DNA of 7,519 nt from Chloroflexota bacterium. GTDB taxonomy: Bacteria > Chloroflexota > Anaerolineae > Anaerolineales > DRKV01. This document shows positions 1 through 5,264 of this stretch, piece after piece (positions within the stretch are counted from its first letter, which is position 1; each line of letters starts with the position of its first letter). Under the pieces are notes generated by a model. That model had not been told where the DNA came from, ran no database searches, and worked only from the letters and a program-made list of their open reading frames with translations. A program made the translations under genes and the position numbers. Where the stretch lies: NCBI GenBank assembly GCA_011051635.1, contig DRKV01000338.1, positions 1 through 7,519 of the forward strand. The letters run 5' to 3'.

Positions 1-198
1 AATTATTCATGGAGGGAGGACGCGTACATTGTCGGATGGAAATGCGTTTACTCCATTGACACGGCTTCCATTTCCACGGGCGGTCACGGTCTGGGCTTGC
101 TGGCAACGGCATTGTTCTTTGTAAAGCCACTTGCTTGGCAAAAAGAGCGTGTTTGGCAGGTGTTTCGTATGGACAGCCTCTACCGTACCGTATGGTGA
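1..198 (+). CDS. 3' end of an unidentified membrane protein gene (partial)
   Basis: The first frame is open from the window edge to a TGA at 196-198, giving 65 C-terminal residues. The stop lies 6 bases before the next ATG, on the same strand and in the same frame, as expected for operon neighbours. The fragment is rich in Trp and aromatic residues and holds one short hydrophobic segment (about residues 29-44, GLGLLATALFFVKPLA), followed by a basic tail ending RTVW. This suggests the last membrane helix and cytoplasmic tail of a polytopic protein. Given its neighbours it could be another GT-C glycosyltransferase, but no diagnostic motif is present, so I assign no function. There is no internal start codon worth considering. 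The main doubt is whether 66 open codons at an edge are coding at all; spacing and composition favour it. Confidence 0.6.
   Translation, partial: NYSWREDAYIVGWKCVYSIDTASISTGGHGLGLLATALFFVKPLAWQKERVWQVFRMDSLYRTVW
194..198 (+). promoter_or_regulatory. Ribosome binding site overlapping the upstream stop
   Basis: GGTGA at 194-198 matches the anti-Shine-Dalgarno core and ends 6 bases before the ATG at 205. Its last three bases are the stop codon of the upstream partial gene, so the two genes are probably translationally linked. It supports the ATG at 205 as the true start. Confidence 0.55.
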
Positions 199-204
199 AA
201 GCAA

Positions 205-1083
205 ATGTATGAACCTGGAAACCCATTTAACGGCAAATTCTTGCCTTCGGAGGCGACACTTTCCACACTAAAACGTGGGGCCTTGTTGCTATTGGTGTTT
301 GTGCTGTTGTATTATGTGGGGCATTTCTGGCCGGAAGGATTTGATTGGCGTCATTTCTTCAGTAAGGGACGTTATCCATCCCTTTGGATGCCGTGGACCA
401 AAGTGATAGTTGATGCCCTGAATTATCCCGCCATCTTTGCTATTACCGTCTTGTCATTGGCGATTCGTTCATATCGTTATCGCCCGTCCGTGCCGGCATT
501 GGTGTTGGGGTTTATCTCCTTGCCCACCTTGTGGATGCTGTTTCTTGGGAATTTGGATGGTTTGGCGGCTTTGGGGCTGCTCACCTTGCCCTTTGGCGCC
601 CCTCTGGTGCTGATTAAGCCGCAGATTGCCTCCTTTGCCTTATTGGCTAAGAAAAACTCATTTCTGGTCGGCGTGGTGTGGGTTGTGTTTTCGTTTGTGG
701 TGTGGGGATTTTGGCCGCTGAATTTACTGACGGTATTGGGGGCAGGATGGCATGAAGAGTGGGTGCAGGATATCTCTTTGTTTCCGTGGGGGTTGTTGCT
801 GGCATTGCCGCTTTTATGGCTTTCAAGAGGGGATGAGGACTTGTTGATGGCAGCGGGAAGCCTGGGTACGCCGCATTTGTTCCCCTATCATTTCATTGTG
901 TTGATGCCTGCTCTTGCGCGTATGCGTTGGCCCTGGATGTTGCTTACCTGGGCCGTTTCCTGGACGCCTTTGTTGTCGAATTGGTTGGGCCCTTGGGCAT
1001 GGCATTTCGGTAACCTGATGAGCGTGTGTTTTTGGGTTGGAATTTACTTGAACAAAACACGATCAAGCGATGAATCCGGGTAA
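205..1083 (+). CDS. Small polytopic membrane protein, GT87 (DUF2029)-like core
   Basis: This 292-residue protein has about seven to eight hydrophobic segments (the first at about 25-42, then about 68-87 and 97-114). Residues 115-140 read GNLDG, then a hydrophobic run, then IKPQ. This resembles the GT87 pattern of a Gly-Asn before a helix followed by an Lys-Pro pair at the end of a helix. PH..PYH at 223-229 resembles the late GT87 loop. GT87 proteins are usually about 400 residues, with an acidic residue and a Tyr-Pro-Pro-type loop near the N-terminus. Here the N-terminal loop (about 43-66) has only FDW at 46-48 and no such loop, so activity is uncertain: it may be a divergent enzyme, a non-catalytic partner or an unrelated carrier. 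The ATG at 205 is the first in the frame and has GGTGA upstream. Its composition is clearly less GC-rich and more T-rich than the genes that follow. Confidence 0.9.
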   Translation: MYEPGNPFNGKFLPSEATLSTLKRGALLLLVFVLLYYVGHFWPEGFDWRHFFSKGRYPSLWMPWTKVIVDALNYPAIFAITVLSLAIRSYRYRPSVPALVLGFISLPTLWMLFLGNLDGLAALGLLTLPFGAPLVLIKPQIASFALLAKKNSFLVGVVWVVFSFVVWGFWPLNLLTVLGAGWHEEWVQDISLFPWGLLLALPLLWLSRGDEDLLMAAGSLGTPHLFPYHFIVLMPALARMRWPWMLLTWAVSWTPLLSNWLGPWAWHFGNLMSVCFWVGIYLNKTRSSDESG

Positions 1084-2282
1084 TGAACATACCAGTTTTT
1101 GCGGATGACGACAGCGCCGACGGGGATATCCATGCCCCTTGTTGGAGAATGGCGGTCTGGTTTTTCCTCCTCTCCCGTTTCCTTCTCCTCGTCTCCCTCC
1201 CCTACAGCGCCCTGACTGCTTACGGCGACCACTGGAATTTCTATGCCCAGGCCGCCTTGCGGGGATGGCCCTACCTGCATTCCTGGACGGAGTTTCCTCC
1301 CCTGTTCCCATTCCTGGCGAAGGCGCTCTATCTGCTGGCCGGCGGGCGGGAGCATACTTTCTCCTACCTCCTGGCGCTGATTTTGACCCTGGCGCAGGCC
1401 GTCTCGGTGGTCCTCTTCGCCTGGCTGGTGCGGCGTTACCGGAGTGAGCGCGCCGCCGAGCGCCTCACCTGGGGCTTTTTGATGCTCGCGCTGGCGCTGC
1501 CCTATGGATGGTGGTATTTCGACCCGCTGGCGGTGCTCTTTTTGCTGTGGGGGCTGTGGGCGGTAGAAGATTCCCGCCCTTGGCAGGCGGGGCTGGCGCT
1601 GGGACTGGGCGGCCTGACCAAACTCTTCCCTCTCCTGGCGTTGCCCGCGGTGTGGAAGACGCGTCCCCGCGGGGTTGCGGTGCGGGTCTCCCTGGCCGCG
1701 CTGGGACTGGTGTTCCTGGTCTACGGCGGGCTGTACGCGCTCTCGCCCCGCATGACGGCGGCCTCCCTCCAGGCGCAGGCCGCCAAAGGAAGTTGGGAGA
1801 CCATCTGGGCGCTGCTGGACGGCAACCTGGGGACGGGCAACCTCAGCCTTCAGGCCGACCACCGCGACCCCTCCACCGCCGCGCTGCCGCACGGGAATCC
1901 GGCAAAACTCTCTCCGTGGGGATTGCTGGCGCTCTTCGGGGGGCTGGGATTCCTTCTTTTGTGGCGCACCCACCCTAAAGGGAGTCCGTCTCTGGCGGCC
2001 TTGACGGGATTCACCTGGGGGGGCTTCCTGCTCTGGTCGCCCGGCTACAGCCCCCAATGGGTACTCTATCTCCTGCCCCTCATCCTCCTGACCCTGCCGG
2101 AGCGCACGGCTTTCTTGATGAGCGCCGTCTTCCTGCTGCTCAGCATCCTGGAATGGCCGGTGATGCTCTCGCGCGGCTGGTTTCAGGGCCTGTACGCCCT
2201 TGTCCCCCTGAGGACCGCGCTCCTGGCGCTCCTGACGTGGGCCTTTTACCGCCGCGCCTCCGGCGATACAATAGAAGAGTGA
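1083..2282 (+). CDS. GT-C family glycosyltransferase, PIG-M/GT87-like
   Basis: A 399-residue integral membrane enzyme expected to transfer a sugar from a polyprenyl-phosphate carrier on the outer face of the membrane. After a hydrophilic tail (1-22), helix 1 (about 24-40) leads into a loop with YGDHWNFY (D49 is the likely catalytic acid) and then G-W-P-Y and EFPPL at 70-74, the hallmark first loop of PIG-M/GT87-type mannosyltransferases. WYFDPLA at 144-150, TKLFP at 179-183 and SPGYSPQW at 319-326 fit the later conserved loops. About ten hydrophobic segments are visible. The ATG overlaps the upstream stop (TAATG at 1081-1085) with no good Shine-Dalgarno, which implies translation coupled to termination. 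M23 (1149) is an alternative start that would keep helix 1. The sequence switches to GC- and C-rich codons here, unlike its coupled partner. Sugar and acceptor are unknown. Confidence 0.94.
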   Translation: MNIPVFADDDSADGDIHAPCWRMAVWFFLLSRFLLLVSLPYSALTAYGDHWNFYAQAALRGWPYLHSWTEFPPLFPFLAKALYLLAGGREHTFSYLLALILTLAQAVSVVLFAWLVRRYRSERAAERLTWGFLMLALALPYGWWYFDPLAVLFLLWGLWAVEDSRPWQAGLALGLGGLTKLFPLLALPAVWKTRPRGVAVRVSLAALGLVFLVYGGLYALSPRMTAASLQAQAAKGSWETIWALLDGNLGTGNLSLQADHRDPSTAALPHGNPAKLSPWGLLALFGGLGFLLLWRTHPKGSPSLAALTGFTWGGFLLWSPGYSPQWVLYLLPLILLTLPERTAFLMSAVFLLLSILEWPVMLSRGWFQGLYALVPLRTALLALLTWAFYRRASGDTIEE

Positions 2283-2290
2283 ACCGGCAG

Positions 2291-2301
2291 ACCTGTCAGG
2301 T
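2291..2301. repeat. Palindrome ACCTGTCAGGT in the 47-base gap
   Basis: ACCTG-T-CAGGT is a perfect 5-base inverted repeat around one base, followed by TTT. It is the only symmetrical element in the gap 2283-2329. Palindromes of this size arise by chance several times in a window this long. The reason to list it is its intergenic position and my recollection that similar ACCTGNCAGGT elements recur between genes in several bacterial genomes. It could be a repeat remnant or an operator half-site pair; neither is shown. Confidence 0.35.
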
Positions 2302-2318
2302 TTTATCCGCCCGAATCT

Positions 2319-2324
2319 GAGGAG
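2319..2324 (+). promoter_or_regulatory. Ribosome binding site fixing a TTG start
   Basis: GAGGAG ends 5 bases before TTG at 2330. An in-frame TGA at 2318-2320 rules out any earlier start, and the next in-frame ATG (2465) would remove the first helix and the catalytic aspartate. This site therefore decides in favour of TTG. Confidence 0.8.
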
Positions 2325-2329
2325 TTGCC

Positions 2330-3574
2330 TTGAACCGTTTCCCCGCTTCCCGTTGGCAAGTCGTCTTCCCCTGGCTGTTGACCGTTGTGGCGCTGACCGT
2401 AGTCGGCGCGCTGGGGTGGGCTAATTACCGCTTCGCCGCCGCCAGTTCCAGCGGTAACGATTTCATGGTTTTTTGGGAGGGCGCCCAGGCTTTCTGGTTC
2501 GACGGTCTCTCTCCCTACAGTGATGCGACCACCGCCCGCATTCAGGGGCACGCTTACGGGCGGCCAGCCCGACCGGATGAGAATCAACTGCACATCGTTT
2601 ACCCGTTGTATGCCTTTTTCCTCATCCCGTTTGCCCTGGTAAAGGATTATGTCCTGGCGCAGGCTCTCTGGATGACTTTTCTGGAATGTGCGCTTCTCTT
2701 CCTGGCCTGGCTCTCGTTGCGGATTACCCGCTGGAAGCCTGCTCCCTGGCTGTTGGCCCTTTTCTTTTTGTTCGCTCTCACCTGGTACCACGCCGTGCGG
2801 GTCGTCGTGAATGGCAATATCGTCGCCCTGGTGGCGCTTTTTCTCACCGGAGCGGTGCTGGCCCTCCGCGCCGGGCAGGATGAACTGGCCGGTATCCTCC
2901 TGGCTGTGGCGACCATCAAGCCGCACCTGGCTTTGCTCCCCATCCTGTTTGTTCTCCTGTGGGCGGCCTCGCACCGCCGCTGGCGGGTGCTGGTCTGGAC
3001 GGTAGGGTTCACGACCTTCCTGGTTGCTTTTGGGATGCTTTTCATCCCCGATTGGCCTTTGCAAAACTTGCGCGAAGTGCTGCGCTACACCAGTTACAAC
3101 CCGCCGACTACCATCCAGGACGCCTTGCGGGAATGGCTGCCGGGGGTCGGGCGGCAATTGGGATGGATTCTGAGCGGCGGGCTGACCCTGCTCCTGCTGG
3201 CGGAGTGGGTACTGGCCTGGGGCAAGCCTTTCCGCCGGTTTGTGTGGACGTACAGTCTCACCCTGGTCATCAGCCAATGGATTGGTATCACCACCGACCC
3301 CGGCAACTTCATCATCCTGTTTCTGCCCCTGACGCTGGTCTTCGCCGAGTTCGAGAGCCGCTACGGGCGCGCCGCCCGCTGGTGGAGTTTGCTCTCCATG
3401 CTGGCGCTGTGGGTCGGCCTGTGGTGGATTTTTCTTGCCACCCTGACCACCGTCAAAGGGCAGCCGCAGCAGAGTACGGTCATGTTCCTGCCGCTTCCGC
3501 TGTATCTCTTCTGGGGGTTGTACTGGGTGCGCTGGTGGGCGGTGCGTACTTCCCGCCTGCCGCTGCCGGAGTAG
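2330..3574 (+). CDS. GT87 (DUF2029) family polyprenol-phosphate sugar transferase
   Basis: A 414-residue membrane protein of typical GT87 length. Helix 1 spans about 11-31. The extracytoplasmic loop begins SSGNDFMVFWEGA, with D44 as the predicted catalytic acid, then LSPY at 60-63 and VYPLY at 90-94 (the YPP/YPL motif of the family). NGN at 161-163 precedes a helix, and ATIKPH at 194-199 matches the conserved Lys-Pro of GT87. Some ten hydrophobic segments are visible. Characterised GT87 members (mycobacterial PimE, for example) use polyprenyl-phosphate-mannose outside the cytoplasm, so a similar lipid-linked donor is likely, but the sugar is not determined. Translation starts at TTG, justified by the GAGGAG site and an in-frame stop just upstream. 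It lies 47 bases after the previous gene and 14 bases before the next, so it fits an operon. Its base composition appears intermediate between the genes on either side. Confidence 0.95.
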   Translation: MNRFPASRWQVVFPWLLTVVALTVVGALGWANYRFAAASSSGNDFMVFWEGAQAFWFDGLSPYSDATTARIQGHAYGRPARPDENQLHIVYPLYAFFLIPFALVKDYVLAQALWMTFLECALLFLAWLSLRITRWKPAPWLLALFFLFALTWYHAVRVVVNGNIVALVALFLTGAVLALRAGQDELAGILLAVATIKPHLALLPILFVLLWAASHRRWRVLVWTVGFTTFLVAFGMLFIPDWPLQNLREVLRYTSYNPPTTIQDALREWLPGVGRQLGWILSGGLTLLLLAEWVLAWGKPFRRFVWTYSLTLVISQWIGITTDPGNFIILFLPLTLVFAEFESRYGRAARWWSLLSMLALWVGLWWIFLATLTTVKGQPQQSTVMFLPLPLYLFWGLYWVRWWAVRTSRLPLPE

Positions 3575-3588
3575 ATTTTTCCCGCTCT

Positions 3589-5199
3589 ATGCGTTCTCTC
3601 GACCGTTGGTTGCTTTTCCTCACCGGCCTTCTCGTCTTCGGCGCGGTCTACCTTCTGGAGCCTGCCCCCGGCTACATGGACGCCGACTACTACGCCCTCG
3701 ACGGTCTGCGCATAGCCAAAGGGGAGACCGGCGAGCCGTTTTTGTGGCACTATCTGGATGACCCTGACGGTATTCCGCATCCCGCCTTTTCGTACTGGAT
3801 GCCCCTCCCCGCCTGGATTGCCGCCCTGGGAGCGGTGCTGACTCCCTTCGATGGGGATGCCGCTGCCCGATTGCCCTTCTTCCTTTTGAGCGTTACCGTT
3901 CCCCCCCTGACCGCTGCCCTGGGGTATGCCCTCACCCGCCGCCGCTCCGCGGCTCTCCTGAGCGGGATTTTCGCCCTCCTCCCCGCTTTCTACCTCCCCT
4001 TCCTCCCCACCAGCGACTCCTTCGCTCCCCTCGCCCTCTTCGGCGCCCTTCTCTTTCTCCTCATCGCCTCCCTCTCCCCCCATCCCCTCACCTCCTCATC
4101 TCATCACCCCATCATCCCATCACCTCCCCACCTCATCATCTCATCATCCCATCACCTCCTCATCCTCATCCTCCCCCTCTCCCTCCTCACCGGTCTCCTC
4201 TACCTCACCCGCGCCGAAGGCCTTCTCTGGCTCCTCCCTGCCGCCTTCGTCCTCTGGCGTCTGCGCCTCCCGCCCCGCGGCTGGATGATTTTTACCGGGG
4301 GGTTCCTGCTCCTCGCCCTTCCCTGGGTGCTGCGGAACCTGGCCGTTTTCGGCACGCCGGGTTCGCCTGTGGGACTGCGTCCTCTGTGGCTTACCACCTA
4401 CGACGAACTTTACACCTATCCTGCCTCCCAACTCACGCCCGCCCACCTGCTCGCTGCCGGCTGGGAGAGCATCCTCCGGGCGCGCCTGTGGGCTTTGGGG
4501 CAGAACCTCCAGACCGCTCTCGCCGTGCAGGGGGAAATTTTCCTCTCTCCCCTCATCCTGGCCGGGGCCTGGCGTTTGCGCCGCTCCCTGGCTGTCCAGA
4601 CCGGCGCGCTGGCATGGGGGTTGCTCTTCCTCGCCATGACCTTCCCCTTCCCCTTTGCCGGGGCGCGGGGGGGATTTTTCCACGCCGGGGCGGTTTTGCA
4701 GCCTTTGTGGTGGGCGCTGGCCCCCGAAGGACTGCGAGCCTTCACGGATTGGGGGGCGCGCCGCCGCGGCTGGCAGCCCGTGCGGGCGTACCGCATCTTC
4801 GCCGGGGGCCTCGCAGGGCTGGCCTTTGCCCTGAGCGCTTTCATCTTGTGGAGCCGCGTCATCGGCGCGGATGGCCCGCCTCTCGCCTGGGGGCGTTCCG
4901 CGGCGCACTACCGCCGTGTGGAAGCCCGGTTGCAGGCGCAGGGCGCTCTCCCCGGCGAGCGCGTCCTGGTCAACAACCCGCCGGGCTACGTCCTGGCCTC
5001 CGGGCGTCCTGCCCTGGCGATTCCCTACGGCGACTCCCGCACCCTTCTGGAGGTGGCCCGCCGCTACGATGTCCGCTACCTGATACTGGAACCCAACTAC
5101 CGAGGCGGCCCCCTGGATTCTCTCTACCGCTCCCCGCCCCCTTTCCTGCACCCCCTCTTCACCCTGGACGATACCCTTATCTTCGCCATCTCCCCCTAA
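3589..5199 (+). CDS. GT39/PMT-like glycosyltransferase with a repeat-derived insert
   Basis: A 536-residue GT-C enzyme. Helix 1 (about 7-23) is followed by a loop with GYMDADYYALDG (D31 and D33 are candidate catalytic and metal-binding acids) and HPAFSYWMPLP at 64-74, resembling a GT39-like family common in Chloroflexi. LTRAEG at 206-211 matches its conserved Arg-acid-Gly turn. About ten helices precede a soluble C-terminal part (about 455-536) with VNNPPGY and YDVRYLILE, typical of the family. Residues 164-191 are an odd Ser/His/Pro/Ile-rich stretch encoded by a G-free repeat; it falls where a loop between helices is expected, so activity may survive. The reading frame stays open upstream through the previous gene, but ATG 3589 lies 14 bases after that gene's stop and just before helix 1. 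GTG 3535 is a weaker option. No Shine-Dalgarno is properly placed (GGAG at 3568-3571 is 17 bases away). Substrates are unknown. Confidence 0.93.
   Translation: MRSLDRWLLFLTGLLVFGAVYLLEPAPGYMDADYYALDGLRIAKGETGEPFLWHYLDDPDGIPHPAFSYWMPLPAWIAALGAVLTPFDGDAAARLPFFLLSVTVPPLTAALGYALTRRRSAALLSGIFALLPAFYLPFLPTSDSFAPLALFGALLFLLIASLSPHPLTSSSHHPIIPSPPHLIISSSHHLLILILPLSLLTGLLYLTRAEGLLWLLPAAFVLWRLRLPPRGWMIFTGGFLLLALPWVLRNLAVFGTPGSPVGLRPLWLTTYDELYTYPASQLTPAHLLAAGWESILRARLWALGQNLQTALAVQGEIFLSPLILAGAWRLRRSLAVQTGALAWGLLFLAMTFPFPFAGARGGFFHAGAVLQPLWWALAPEGLRAFTDWGARRRGWQPVRAYRIFAGGLAGLAFALSAFILWSRVIGADGPPLAWGRSAAHYRRVEARLQAQGALPGERVLVNNPPGYVLASGRPALAIPYGDSRTLLEVARRYDVRYLILEPNYRGGPLDSLYRSPPPFLHPLFTLDDTLIFAISP
4067..4191 (+). 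repeat. 125-base G-free CATC/TCCC low-complexity tract inside a gene
   Basis: No G occurs on the + strand from 4067 to 4191. The tract is made of short units such as CATC, TCATC, CATCCC and CACCTCC. The 17-mer ATCATCCCATCACCTCC occurs twice, at 4111-4127 and 4143-4159 (32 bases apart), and looser CCTCATC copies surround it. None of its forward frames contains a stop, so it is read through in frame as Ser, His, Pro, Ile and Leu. It looks like an inserted or expanded degenerate tandem repeat rather than ancestral coding sequence. Confidence 0.85.
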
Positions 5200-5264
5200 T
5201 CCCCAATCCCTGCTCCCCAATCCCTAACCTCGCAACTCCTAACCCCGCAACCTCGCATCTCCTC
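5197..5264 (+). repeat. C-rich degenerate repeat spanning a stop codon and the next gene's leader
   Basis: TCCCCAATCCCT occurs at 5200-5211 and 5214-5225. AACCTCGCAACTCCT (5226-5240) recurs with one change at 5249-5263. Almost the whole 65-base gap is made of such CAATCCC/CGCAACCTC units. The TAA stop of the GT39-like gene (5197-5199) sits at the edge of the repeat and reads as one of its CTAATCCC units. The gap has no Shine-Dalgarno and only four G residues, so the gene starting at 5265 is led by repeat DNA. Confidence 0.8.

Noticed and set aside
1508..1978. Second + strand open frame within the GT-C gene
   Set aside because: Its product is Gly/Arg/Ala-rich and lacks any motif; it is an out-of-frame reading of GC-rich coding DNA with no ribosome site.
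1044..2057. Long open frame on the minus strand opposite the GT-C gene
   Set aside because: Its product is Gln/Gly/Arg/Pro-rich with no membrane or domain pattern, and it mirrors the codon bias of a clearly conserved + strand enzyme. It is a shadow of GC-rich coding DNA; the minus-strand frames at 2303-3277 and 4144-5220 are rejected for the same reason.
2959..3588. Open 5' extension of the GT39-like frame back into the preceding gene
   Set aside because: The extension overlaps the well-supported GT87 gene in another frame and reads as low-quality, Gly/Pro/Ala-rich sequence. Helix 1 and the catalytic loop begin right after ATG 3589.
4091..4159. CRISPR-like short repeats
   Set aside because: There are only two exact 17-base copies, with the intervening sequence made of the same CATC units rather than unique spacers. 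This is low-complexity repeat, and it is translated in frame.
4386..5264. Open 5' extension of the AftB-like frame over the GT39-like gene
   Set aside because: It lies entirely over conserved coding sequence in another frame and is Pro/Arg/Gly-rich. The real protein begins at ATG 5265, directly before its first helix.
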